Source of the DNA: JAGOUU01 sp964609155
GTDB taxonomy: Bacteria > Pseudomonadota > Gammaproteobacteria > JAGOUU01
Assembly: GCA_964609155.1 (NCBI GenBank)
Contig: CAZSRF010000005.1
Span: 1 to 64,000, forward strand
Direction: 5' to 3'
DNA length: 64,000 nt
The number at the start of each line of letters is the position of its first letter. The stretch's first letter is position 1. Shown piece by piece: positions 22,632 through 31,435 of this stretch. A program made the position numbers and the translations under genes. The notes under the pieces are model-generated. The model made no database searches, had not been told where the DNA came from, and saw only the letters and a program-made list of their open reading frames with translations.

Positions 22632-23015
22632 TTATTTAACAGTGAAACTCTCACCACAACCACATTCTGCTGTCACATTAGGGTTATGAAAAACCATGAC
22701 ACTACCTATACCTTTATTTACATAATCAATTTCAGTACCAGATACATAGGAATAACTATTGGAATCAACGTAAATACTCACATCTTGAGAAATAAAAACA
22801 CGATCTTTAGTTTCTGGGATACTTTTCACAAAATCTAATACGTATGCATAGCCCGAACACCCTGTTTTTTTTACACTTAATCGTAGCCCTACTATATTAT
22901 TTCCCTCGGACTGAGACTTATAAATCTCAGATTTGATATGCTTTGCAGCAGTATCTGTTAAAGTGATTGGTTTATTTGGCATCCCCATACTATTGCTTGT
23001 ATTTTCTGTAGTCAT
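22632..23015 (-). CDS. iscA: A-type iron-sulfur carrier (IscA/SufA/ErpA family)
   Basis: This 127-residue protein has the HesB/IscA domain: ITLTDTAAKHIKSEI, GLRLSVKKTGCSGYAYVLDF with the first conserved Cys, and the C-terminal ECGCGESFTV with the CGC pair. All three ligand cysteines are therefore present, in contrast with the neighbouring IscU-like protein. A-type carriers deliver Fe-S clusters to apoproteins. The N-terminal 15 residues are an extra Asn/Ser/Met-rich stretch. It is located 51 bases downstream of the iscU-like gene and 54 bases upstream of ndk. The exact paralogue name (IscA, SufA or ErpA) cannot be fixed from sequence alone. Confidence 0.88.
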   Translation of the reverse strand: MTTENTSNSMGMPNKPITLTDTAAKHIKSEIYKSQSEGNNIVGLRLSVKKTGCSGYAYVLDFVKSIPETKDRVFISQDVSIYVDSNSYSYVSGTEIDYVNKGIGSVMVFHNPNVTAECGCGESFTVK

Positions 23016-23066
23016 AGCTATTTAAGTATTGTTACGTATTGTTAATTATCTCTGTATCTATTGACA

Positions 23067-23462
23067 TTAATGTTGACAACTAGCATATTGATTAACTACA
23101 TCTGCTATCACAGCCTTAATTAATTTTAGATTAGATGAAAAAGTCTGAGGTAACATAAGAGCATTAATTATGGTCTCAAAACTATAGTTATTAGCCTGCT
23201 TTGTGCGCATACCCACTAACTGCTCTGATAACATACCCAATGTTGCGATAGTGTAGCTATCCCCATATACTAAATATTTAACCACCTCAATTATACCACT
23301 CTTTATTTTAATATATAATTTTATTTTAATCCCAGCTGTCAAACTACCTATTTCTGACATAAAAATAGACTTACGATCAACATTAAGCACTCCAGAGTTT
23401 GGTAACGAATGCAAATAATGCATTACTCTTTCAGGATAAAAATTTTCATGAACTTGTTTCAT
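23067..23462 (-). CDS. IscU/NifU-N-like scaffold protein lacking all usual cluster-ligating Cys
   Basis: This 131-residue protein sits between iscS and iscA and has the IscU frame: YPERVMHYLHSLPNSGVL at the N-terminus, then IKIKSGIIEVVKYLVYGDSY (compare IscU VNDEGIIEDARFKTYGCGS) and IKAVIADVV (compare IKAAIADY). By this hand alignment Cys37 is Thr42, Cys63 is Asp68 and the HC pair with Cys106 is Gln106-Thr107. The only Cys is at 129, in the C-terminal tail. It therefore cannot assemble a cluster in the standard way. It may be a regulatory or structural partner of IscS, or a decaying gene; the intact frame and conserved position favour function. Confidence 0.65.
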   Translation of the reverse strand: MKQVHENFYPERVMHYLHSLPNSGVLNVDRKSIFMSEIGSLTAGIKIKLYIKIKSGIIEVVKYLVYGDSYTIATLGMLSEQLVGMRTKQANNYSFETIINALMLPQTFSSNLKLIKAVIADVVNQYASCQH

Positions 23463-23517
23463 GTCAGCTATTATATAGACATATACTTTAGAGTCAATTC
23501 AATTTAAAAGTTTAAAT

Positions 23518-24693
23518 CTAGCCTAGGGCTATTGGCGATATCTTTCGCAATTTGTTAATAACAGTTATCAATTGTTCCAACAATGAGTCAATATCACTTG
23601 CTGTCGTATACTTGCCTAGGCTTATCCGCAAAGCGCTTTGAGCAAGCCAATCAGGCACCCCCATTGCTTTAAGCACATAAGAAGTAGCAGAAACAGCACT
23701 ATTACAGGCCGATCCAGAAGAGACAGCAAGATTAGTTAAAGAAGATATCAACGCATCACCATGAACTCCTTCTATGCATATATTAATATGCCCCGACTTT
23801 CTACATTTTATATCGCCATTAAGAATGATTCCGTTTAACTTAAACAAATTAGAGAATATTTTATCTTCTAATTTTTTTAACCTGCTATTTTCTTGTTCTA
23901 AATTAGCTAAACACTCTTCAAGGGCGGCTGCAAGACCAACTATTTGATGTGTAGCAAGTGTGCCTGATCGTAAACCATATTCATGTCCGCCACCATGTAT
24001 TTGGGCATTTAAATTTACTTTTGGATTGCGGTTAACGTATAGTGCCCCCACACCTTTTGGGCCGTATAATTTATGCCCCGATATTGATAGTAAATCAACG
24101 TTTAACCTACTTAAATCTAGTGGTAACTTGCCTGCACTTTGTGCTGCATCAACATGAAAGATAATCTCATGTTGCCTGGTTATTTCTCCTATTTTTGAAA
24201 TATCTTGTATTACACCTGTTTCATTATTAACATGCATGATAGAAATTAATATAGTATCTTTTCTTATCATTGACTCTAATTTATTAAGATCTATCAGCCC
24301 ATTTGACTCAGGGGATATGTAACTTACATCATAACCATGGGTTTCTAAGTAATAACAAGTATCCAAAACTGCTTTATGCTCTGTCGTACAAGTTATTATA
24401 TGTTTGCCTTTATTTTTATAAAATTGAGCAGTCCCTAGCAAAGCCAAGTTGTTAGATTCTGTTGCACCTGAAGTAAAAACTAATTCTTTGGGTGTGATAT
24501 TTAACAATTGAGCCATTAACTCACGCGACGTTGTGACAGCGCTTTTAGCTTCCCAACCATAACAGTGAGTACTGGAAGCTGGATTGCCAAACACAGCTTT
24601 AATACCACCTGCCATGTAAGGCTTCATTTTCTCAAATACTAATTCACTAATAGGAGTTGTGGCTGCATAATCTAAATAAATTGGCTTATCCAT
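23518..24693 (-). CDS. iscS: cysteine desulfurase (IscS/NifS type)
   Basis: This 391-residue PLP enzyme starts PIYLDYAATTPI, has ATESNNLALLG and EHKAVLDTC near residues 80-115, the PLP-binding lysine in SISGHKLYGPKGVGAL (about 200-215), GGGHEYGLRSGT, and the persulfide Cys loop SSGSACNSAVSATS near residue 328. Length and motifs fit group I desulfurases. It supplies sulfur from L-cysteine for Fe-S and tRNA thiolation pathways. It starts 6 bases after the trmJ stop and precedes the IscU-like and IscA genes, so trmJ-iscS is probably one transcript. An iscR or hscBA gene is not visible in this window. Confidence 0.93.
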   Translation of the reverse strand: MDKPIYLDYAATTPISELVFEKMKPYMAGGIKAVFGNPASSTHCYGWEAKSAVTTSRELMAQLLNITPKELVFTSGATESNNLALLGTAQFYKNKGKHIITCTTEHKAVLDTCYYLETHGYDVSYISPESNGLIDLNKLESMIRKDTILISIMHVNNETGVIQDISKIGEITRQHEIIFHVDAAQSAGKLPLDLSRLNVDLLSISGHKLYGPKGVGALYVNRNPKVNLNAQIHGGGHEYGLRSGTLATHQIVGLAAALEECLANLEQENSRLKKLEDKIFSNLFKLNGIILNGDIKCRKSGHINICIEGVHGDALISSLTNLAVSSGSACNSAVSATSYVLKAMGVPDWLAQSALRISLGKYTTASDIDSLLEQLITVINKLRKISPIALG

Positions 24694-24699
24694 AGCTTC

Positions 24700-25470
24700 T
24701 TATTCTTCCATATTTTTTAACTTATTCTCACTAGCTTTCTCACTAGCCGTTAAAATACCTCTTAATATATTTAATTCTTGTTGGCAAGGACTTGCGCGAT
24801 TGTACAATCTTCTTAATCTACGCATTAACAATTTTGGTTGGCTTGGGTTCAAAAACCTAATTTTTAATAAAACTTTTTCTAAATGCTCATAAAATAATTC
24901 CATTTGATTAGCAGTTGCTAACTCTAGCTCATCCCTTTTGTCCTGTCTTTCTATTGTCTCATCCATACTTGCAAGCTTAAGTTCATAACATATTAATTGC
25001 ACAGCACTCGCTAAATTTAAAGAGCTATACTCAGGATTAGCTGGAATCATAATTTGTGCATGACATACTGCAATCTCCTGATTAGTCAGCCCCATTCGCT
25101 CTTGACCAAAAATAATAGCTACTTTCAAACCCTTACTGGTATACTCATCAACTGCAGTTTTAGCTGCAGCTCTTGGGTAATAAATCGGTGTTGAAAGCGT
25201 TCGCATCCGTACACTCGTACCTAAAAGATAGTGACAATCAATAAGCGCTTCTTTTAAACTAGAAACAATTTTTGTATTATCTAAAATGTCTGTAGCACCA
25301 CTTGAGCGAGCACGAGCATGATCATCTATAATATTACTATCAGCAGACACCAAGTAAAGATCGCTAATACCCATCGTCTTCATTGCTCGCGCGGTTGCAC
25401 CAACATTCCCAGGATGAGTAGTATTGACTAAAATAATTCGAAAATTTTCTAAGTTTTTATTTATAACCAT
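24700..25470 (-). CDS. trmJ: tRNA (cytidine/uridine-32-2'-O)-methyltransferase TrmJ
   Basis: This 256-residue SPOUT methyltransferase has NFRIILVNTTHPGNVGATAR at the start, IIFGQERMGLTNQEI (about residues 130-145) and IPANPEYSSLNLASAVQLIC (about 155-174), the three SpoU/TrmJ motifs forming the knotted SAM site. The C-terminal about 80 residues match the TrmJ dimerisation extension. It methylates the ribose of nucleotide 32 in several tRNAs. The trmJ-iscS neighbourhood is the common gammaproteobacterial arrangement. The stop is 6 bases from iscS. Confidence 0.93.
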   Translation of the reverse strand: MVINKNLENFRIILVNTTHPGNVGATARAMKTMGISDLYLVSADSNIIDDHARARSSGATDILDNTKIVSSLKEALIDCHYLLGTSVRMRTLSTPIYYPRAAAKTAVDEYTSKGLKVAIIFGQERMGLTNQEIAVCHAQIMIPANPEYSSLNLASAVQLICYELKLASMDETIERQDKRDELELATANQMELFYEHLEKVLLKIRFLNPSQPKLLMRRLRRLYNRASPCQQELNILRGILTASEKASENKLKNMEE

Positions 25471-25483
25471 CGTACTCTGCTAT

Positions 25484-26608
25484 TTATATTTTTTGTCCTT
25501 TTAATTCTTTTAACTTAATAGCAATGTTTACTAAGCAAAGCAAAATTAAAGCAGGATAAATAATACTTAATACTGGCACAGCTGCAGCCATAATTTTATC
25601 AAAACCAAAAATAGCTACAATATACATAGTTATTAATACTGAATAGACACAGATATTACGAGAAATTTTTTCTTTGAATACTATCTCATGAAAAAACTCT
25701 GTTGTTACTTCAGCCAATGCAGAAGCCGTTGTTAAACAAGCAAAAGTTATACAGACCCCAACAAATAATGAACCATATTGCCCTAAAACCAAATAAGAAA
25801 CTTTACCTAATAAAGCTGCAGTTTCTACCCCTTGTAGCGCATGAGCATGCGTTGCTGCGACGAAGATAAAGCCCATATAGACCAAGCTGATTAAAACTGC
25901 ACCTATGCAACAGGCCCAAAGCGTCATCCGCATGATTTCTCGATGAGATACCATACCAACTTCTGCACACTTATGTTGAATATTTTTATACGCAACCGTA
26001 CAGAAAAACAAAGAAGCTAATAAGTCCATAGTACTATAGCCTTTTATAATCGCATGATTAAAGATCTCCGAAGCACTACTAGCCACAGGTATAATAGGGT
26101 TAGCAAGCGCCAATCCCAAAATAATTAACGTTGTAAAAGTTGCTATCTTAACAGGTGATAAGACCAAGCCGATAATATCTATCACACGAGATTTTTTAGA
26201 AATCACTAAATAAACTAGAAAAAAGTAGATAAAGTCGAAAACATAAACGTTATCCAAAGGCCTAGGCAGCATAGTTGATAACGTTTCAAAAGCAATGGTT
26301 TCTGTCCTCGGTGCGGCAAAAAGTGGACCAATAAATAAAATTAAAAACGTAATAACAATAAACGCGGGTACTCGTCCAATTCGTTCAAAAAACTCCCAGT
26401 AATTTCCTTGGTACAAAGCCCCAGCAAAAAGGCCAATAAAGGGAACCCCTACTCCCGAAATAAGAAATCCTAATAAACCAATCCAAGTATATTGCCCAGA
26501 TGTGCTTCCTAATTCTAAAGGGAAAATCATGTTACCAGCACCAAAAAACATAGCAAATAGCGCCAAGCCCGTGGGTAATATTACTTTGGTTTTAGTCGAT
26601 ATACTCAT
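25484..26608 (-). CDS. branched-chain amino acid:cation symporter (BrnQ/LIVCS family)
   Basis: This 374-residue protein has about eleven hydrophobic segments and the LIVCS hallmark near the start, LFAMFFGAGNMIFPLELGS (about residues 16-34). IGPLFAAPRTETIAFET (about 94-110) is another conserved stretch. It imports Leu, Ile and Val with sodium or protons. Characterised BrnQ proteins are about 430-440 residues, so this one is somewhat short at the C-terminus, which fits a compact or reduced version. It precedes trmJ by 13 bases on the same strand and may be cotranscribed. Dependence on host amino acids would suit an intracellular bacterium, but that is inference. Confidence 0.82.
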   Translation of the reverse strand: MSISTKTKVILPTGLALFAMFFGAGNMIFPLELGSTSGQYTWIGLLGFLISGVGVPFIGLFAGALYQGNYWEFFERIGRVPAFIVITFLILFIGPLFAAPRTETIAFETLSTMLPRPLDNVYVFDFIYFFLVYLVISKKSRVIDIIGLVLSPVKIATFTTLIILGLALANPIIPVASSASEIFNHAIIKGYSTMDLLASLFFCTVAYKNIQHKCAEVGMVSHREIMRMTLWACCIGAVLISLVYMGFIFVAATHAHALQGVETAALLGKVSYLVLGQYGSLFVGVCITFACLTTASALAEVTTEFFHEIVFKEKISRNICVYSVLITMYIVAIFGFDKIMAAAVPVLSIIYPALILLCLVNIAIKLKELKGQKI

Positions 26609-26809
26609 TATTTATCTCGCTTTATTGTTTCTGTACGTTACTAGACCGATATGACTTACACCCGGTCTAGCAATCATATTACACGTTAGAGATATTCACA
26701 AGTCATCTTTTCTACTGGTTTCTAAAATGTGCTTGACAGAATTGTCTAGCCATTACAAAAAATTTAGAGCCTCTCAAATAAAGCCACAACACGCTATAAT
26801 TTGATTAAC

Positions 26810-27307
26810 TTAAAAAGGAATATCATCGTCAAAATTGCCATCTAATACTGGTTCTGCTGCAGGGTGATTCCCAGCATTACCAGATGGTGCATATCCCATA
26901 TTTCCAGCAGCAGGGTTATAGCTATTATCCATCATCGGATCATAAGCAGTATTCGCACCTTGACCAGGTCCGCGACTATCCAACATTTGCATATCGCTAC
27001 CAACTATCTCAGTAGTATATCTGTCAATACCATTTTTATCTTGCCATTTTCTTGTTTGTAAGCGACCTTCTATGTAAATCTTAGCACCCTTTTTTAAATA
27101 CTCTGCTGCAATCTCGCCCAAACGATTAAATAATACGACACGATGCCACTCTGTACGCTCTTGAGTTTGTCCTGTTTGCTTATCTTTCCATCCTTCGCTG
27201 GTTGCGACGCTCAACGTTGCAACTGCGCCACCACTTGGCATATAGCGAACTTCCGGATCAGCACCTAAATTGCCAACAATAATTACTTTATTAATACCTC
27301 TTGCCAT
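26810..27307 (-). CDS. ssb: single-stranded DNA-binding protein
   Basis: This 165-residue protein has the OB-fold core INKVIIVGNLGADPEVRYMP, TEWHRVVLFNRLGEIAAEYL and KKGAKIYIEGRLQTRKW (residues 1-110). A flexible Gly/Asn/Pro-rich linker and the acidic tip DDDIPF follow, which recruits partner proteins. The size is normal for gammaproteobacterial SSB. The ATG lies inside the last codons of the MFS gene (25-base overlap), so ssb is coupled to it, and the pair is divergent from uvrA. SSB beside uvrA is a widespread gammaproteobacterial arrangement. Confidence 0.97.
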   Translation of the reverse strand: MARGINKVIIVGNLGADPEVRYMPSGGAVATLSVATSEGWKDKQTGQTQERTEWHRVVLFNRLGEIAAEYLKKGAKIYIEGRLQTRKWQDKNGIDRYTTEIVGSDMQMLDSRGPGQGANTAYDPMMDNSYNPAAGNMGYAPSGNAGNHPAAEPVLDGNFDDDIPF

Positions 27308-28524
27308 TTCATTCCCCTATTTAAATTAAAATAAATTATTAACAACCAAAAAACTGCCCAAATCATACCCAGTAAAAAGACAGAAACTAAGCTAAAATAA
27401 TTAAACAAGACACCAGCTAATGCTCCACCCAACATCGGTCCTAAAAATTGAGCTGTAGAATATACACCCATCACTGCTCCCTTATTATTTTTTGGTGCAA
27501 CTTTTGAGATAAGAGAAGGCAGACTAGCTTCTAAAATATTGAACCCCACAAAAAATAATATTAATCCAGCTATTATACCCCAAAATTTACCATTTAATAG
27601 CCACAAAATTGTCTCTGCTAATATTAATATTAGTACAGAAAACAAAATTGCTTTTTTCTGCTGTTGCTTTTTTTCGGCAACAATTAGTATCGGTAACATA
27701 ACTAAAACTGCTAGAACAAAAACTGTAATATATATCCAAGCTTGTTGCTGGCTTGTTAATCCAAGATGCCTAAAAATTATAGGGATAGCAACAAAATTAG
27801 CCATCAAGATACCATGTAAAGTAAAAACACTAAAACTTAATATTTTAATTAATTTATAAATATCTTTACTAACTTTTGTGGTCTTAACAGCGTTGAATAA
27901 TGACCTTAAATTTTCAGGTAGTATCATATTACTACTAACATTTACGTGAGTTTCTAAACTAGGTGTAGGTGTCACTAACCATAAAATAGCTAGTATGGGC
28001 ACAACCAAACCCGCGACTACATAGAAAATATTCTGTACTGATATTATCGTATTTAACGTAGGTCCTAGAATAAAAGCAAGCATGAAAGCACTACCAATGC
28101 TCATCCCCATCACAGCCATCGCTTTTGTTCGCGATTCTTCAGAGGTTAAATCAGAAAGCAAGGCCATTGTAGCACCTGAAATAGCTCCAGTACCTTGCAA
28201 AGCCCTGCCCAATATAACTAACAAAATATTTTGACTGCTACCCGCAACCACGCTACCTAATAAAAAAAGCAGTAATCCTAGAGTTATTACTTTTTTTCGT
28301 CCCATGTAATCTGATAGAATACCAAACGGCAGTTGAAATATTGCTTGCGTTAAGCCATAGATCCCCATGGCGAAGCCAATTAATAATGGCGTTGAATTAT
28401 CCAAACTTTGCAAATACGGGGAAAATACTGGGATAATTATAAATAAACCTAACATCCTAAACGCTAATATACAAGCTAAGCTTAAAACTGCTTTGCGCTC
28501 AACTGGATTGAACATGAACAACAT
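27283..28524 (-). CDS. major facilitator superfamily transporter
   Basis: This 413-residue protein has twelve predicted hydrophobic segments. MFS motif A is present in the loop after TM2 (FGILSDYMGRKKVITLG, about residues 72-88), and LGRALQGTGAISGATMALLS (about 110-129) matches motif C-like family sequence. It resembles drug/metabolite efflux MFS proteins that sit between ssb and uvrA in many gammaproteobacteria. The substrate is unknown. It overlaps the ssb start by 25 bases and is 43 bases from the divergent uvrA start, so the short gap must contain both promoters. Confidence 0.88.
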   Translation of the reverse strand: MLFMFNPVERKAVLSLACILAFRMLGLFIIIPVFSPYLQSLDNSTPLLIGFAMGIYGLTQAIFQLPFGILSDYMGRKKVITLGLLLFLLGSVVAGSSQNILLVILGRALQGTGAISGATMALLSDLTSEESRTKAMAVMGMSIGSAFMLAFILGPTLNTIISVQNIFYVVAGLVVPILAILWLVTPTPSLETHVNVSSNMILPENLRSLFNAVKTTKVSKDIYKLIKILSFSVFTLHGILMANFVAIPIIFRHLGLTSQQQAWIYITVFVLAVLVMLPILIVAEKKQQQKKAILFSVLILILAETILWLLNGKFWGIIAGLILFFVGFNILEASLPSLISKVAPKNNKGAVMGVYSTAQFLGPMLGGALAGVLFNYFSLVSVFLLGMIWAVFWLLIIYFNLNRGMKWQEVLIK

Positions 28525-28567
28525 CTTTTATATATCTAAATTAATAAGCAGACTATTGTAACTCTTT

Positions 28568-31393
28568 ATGCAAAATATTACTATCCAAGGCGCAAGAACT
28601 CATAATCTTAAAAATTTGACTCTTACGTTACCCCGCGATAAATTAATTGTCATCACTGGACCTTCTGGCTCTGGAAAATCTTCTTTAGCGTTTGATACAT
28701 TGTACGCCGAAGGACAAAGACGTTATGTAGAATCTTTATCTGCTTATGCTAGGCAGTTTTTATCCATGATGGAAAAACCTGATGTTGATCACATCGAAGG
28801 ATTGTCTCCTGCAATTTCTATAGAGCAAAAATCTACCTCTCATAATCCTCGCTCAACAGTTGGAACCATTACAGAAATCTATGATTATTTAAGGCTTTTA
28901 TTTGCCAGAGTTGGAGTACCTGTTTGTCCACAACATAAAACTGAACTTCAGGCTCAAACTGTAACACAAATGGTCGATACAGTCTTATCTTTAAAAGAAG
29001 ATACTAAATTAATGCTACTAGCCCCATTAGTGCGAGATCGTAAAGGCGAGTATCTTAAATTATTTAATGATCTTCATAAACAAGGTTATATCCGAGCCCG
29101 TATCAATGGTAAGATTTATGAACTTGACGATCTAAGCAATCTTCCAACCCTTGCAAAAAATAAAAAGCACACAATAGAAGTGGTAATTGACCGTTTTAAA
29201 GTACGCCCTGATATTAAAACTCGCTTGGCCGATTCTTTTAATACTGCTTTAAAATTAAATAATGAAATAGTCTATATAGGATATATTGATGAAGAAAAAC
29301 CTGACATTTTATTCTCAGCAACATATTCATGCCCTTTTTGCGGCTATAATCTAACCGAGCTTGAGCCGAGACTGTTTTCTTTTAATAGCCCTCATGGTGC
29401 TTGTGCAACCTGTGACGGCTTGGGTGTAAGGGAATATTTTGATCCAAAAAAAATCATCCCAGACTCAAGTTTATCTTTATCCTCAGGCGCCATCAAAGGC
29501 TGGGACGGCCGTAATACTTATTATATGCAGATGCTACAATCCATTGCTGCACATTATAAGTTTTCTATGGATACACCTTTTGAAAAATTAAATACTAAAA
29601 TTAAAGATATAATTTTATATGGCAGCAACAAAGATAAAATTAATTTTATCTTTACTAATCAAAATGGTGGTGAACGGACTCGTAAATTTATTTTCGAAGG
29701 GGTTATTAATAATTTTACTCGTCGTTATCGCGAAACAGACTCTAACCTTATCCGTGAGACTGTAAGCAAATATCTATCTAAACAACCATGCCCTGACTGT
29801 GAAGGGACCAGACTGTGTGAAAAAGCACGTAATGTTTATATTAATAAAAATAATTTAACCGATATCTCTGAATTAACTATTGAACAAGCTTTAGATTTAT
29901 TTAATAGTTTAATTCTAAAAGGCGCCAAAGCCACTATAGCAGATAAAATAGTTAAAGAAATTATTGCACGACTACAGTTTTTATATAATGTCGGACTAGA
30001 TTATTTAAATCTTAATCGTAGCGCGGATAGCCTATCAGGTGGTGAAGCTCAGAGAATTAGACTTGCCAGTCAAATTGGCGCAGGTTTGGTTGGCGTTATG
30101 TATATATTAGACGAACCTACCATTGGTTTGCATCAACGAGATAATGATAAATTAATAAGAACATTAAATCATCTAAAAAATCTTGGGAATACAGTCATAG
30201 TCGTTGAACATGATCAAGACGTCATGTTAAGTGCTGATTATATTTTAGACATTGGCCCTGGAGCTGGTATTCACGGTGGTGAAATCATCGCACAAGGAAC
30301 ACCTAATGAAATTAAAAAAAACAAAAGCTCCATTACTGGCATGTACCTGTCAGGCAAAAAGTCTATAGCGATACCTCAATCTCGGAACAAAAGCAATCCT
30401 AATAAACAGCTTTCTATAACAGGAGCCTGTGCTAATAATTTAAAAAACGTTTCTATAGATATCCCTGTGGGTTTATTTACATGTATTACCGGTGTCTCTG
30501 GTTCAGGCAAGTCTACTTTAATAAATGATACATTATACCCCTATATAGCCAATAGATTAAATAATGCTAGCTTGACAGTATCGGCTGTACAAGAAATTTC
30601 AGGGGTAGAATACTTTGACAAAGTTATTGATATCGACCAAAGCCCTATTGGTCGAACCCCAAGATCTAACCCTGCAACCTACACAGGGCTTTTTACACCC
30701 ATCCGAGAGCTTTATGCTGGAACACAAGAAGCACGTGCACGCGGTTATGAAATAGGAAGATTTAGCTTTAATGTTAAAGGTGGGCGTTGTGAGGGCTGTC
30801 AAGGTGATGGTTTAATTAAAGTTGAAATGCACTTTTTACCTGATATCTATGTAACATGTGATCACTGCCAAGGTAAACGTTACAATCGTGAAACTTTAGA
30901 AATAACATATAAAGGTAAGAATATCAATCAAGTGCTAGATATGATCGTTGAAGAAGCTTATGATTTTTTTAAAGCTGTCCCCGCATTAGAAAAAAAATTA
31001 AAAACTCTTATAGATGTAGGACTTGGGTATATCCATTTAGGCCAAAGTGCTACAACTTTATCAGGTGGTGAAGCACAACGTGTAAAATTAGCCAAAGAAT
31101 TATCTAAACGTGATACAGGAAGTACTTTATATATTTTAGACGAGCCTACTACTGGGCTGCATTTTCAAGATATTGAATTATTATTAAAAATAATTCACGA
31201 ACTACGCGATCGTGGTAATACTATTGTTATTATAGAACACAATCTAGATGTGATAAAAACCGCTGATTGGATTATCGACTTAGGCCCTGATGGTGGTTTT
31301 AAGGGTGGTGAAATAATTGCTGCTGGCACTCCTGAAGATATCAGTAAGAATAAAAAATCAAAAACAGGGTTTTATTTAAAAGATTATTTATAA
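28568..31393 (+). CDS. uvrA: excinuclease ABC subunit A
   Basis: This 941-residue protein is full-length UvrA. The first ATPase begins GPSGSGKSSLAFDTLYAEGQ (about residue 33 on) and includes RRYVESLSAYARQFL. The first zinc module is CPFCGYNLTELEPRLFSF, completed by CATCDGLG. LSGGEAQRIRLASQIGAG is the first signature motif. The second ATPase has GVSGSGKSTLINDTLY (about 645), zinc module CEGCQGDG/CDHCQG and LSGGEAQRVKLAKELS. It finds helix-distorting lesions in nucleotide excision repair with UvrB. It is divergent from the MFS-ssb pair and convergent with ahcY. Confidence 0.98.
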   Translation: MQNITIQGARTHNLKNLTLTLPRDKLIVITGPSGSGKSSLAFDTLYAEGQRRYVESLSAYARQFLSMMEKPDVDHIEGLSPAISIEQKSTSHNPRSTVGTITEIYDYLRLLFARVGVPVCPQHKTELQAQTVTQMVDTVLSLKEDTKLMLLAPLVRDRKGEYLKLFNDLHKQGYIRARINGKIYELDDLSNLPTLAKNKKHTIEVVIDRFKVRPDIKTRLADSFNTALKLNNEIVYIGYIDEEKPDILFSATYSCPFCGYNLTELEPRLFSFNSPHGACATCDGLGVREYFDPKKIIPDSSLSLSSGAIKGWDGRNTYYMQMLQSIAAHYKFSMDTPFEKLNTKIKDIILYGSNKDKINFIFTNQNGGERTRKFIFEGVINNFTRRYRETDSNLIRETVSKYLSKQPCPDCEGTRLCEKARNVYINKNNLTDISELTIEQALDLFNSLILKGAKATIADKIVKEIIARLQFLYNVGLDYLNLNRSADSLSGGEAQRIRLASQIGAGLVGVMYILDEPTIGLHQRDNDKLIRTLNHLKNLGNTVIVVEHDQDVMLSADYILDIGPGAGIHGGEIIAQGTPNEIKKNKSSITGMYLSGKKSIAIPQSRNKSNPNKQLSITGACANNLKNVSIDIPVGLFTCITGVSGSGKSTLINDTLYPYIANRLNNASLTVSAVQEISGVEYFDKVIDIDQSPIGRTPRSNPATYTGLFTPIRELYAGTQEARARGYEIGRFSFNVKGGRCEGCQGDGLIKVEMHFLPDIYVTCDHCQGKRYNRETLEITYKGKNINQVLDMIVEEAYDFFKAVPALEKKLKTLIDVGLGYIHLGQSATTLSGGEAQRVKLAKELSKRDTGSTLYILDEPTTGLHFQDIELLLKIIHELRDRGNTIVIIEHNLDVIKTADWIIDLGPDGGFKGGEIIAAGTPEDISKNKKSKTGFYLKDYL

Positions 31394-31435
31394 ATTTGTA
31401 AATTTAAATATCTATACTGCTAATCTTGCCTACAA

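Noticed and set aside
22632..23015. Idea that the whole Fe-S cluster had lost its cysteines
   Set aside because: The IscA-like protein keeps its TGCSGY and CGCGE cysteines and IscS keeps its catalytic loop; only the IscU-like protein is altered.
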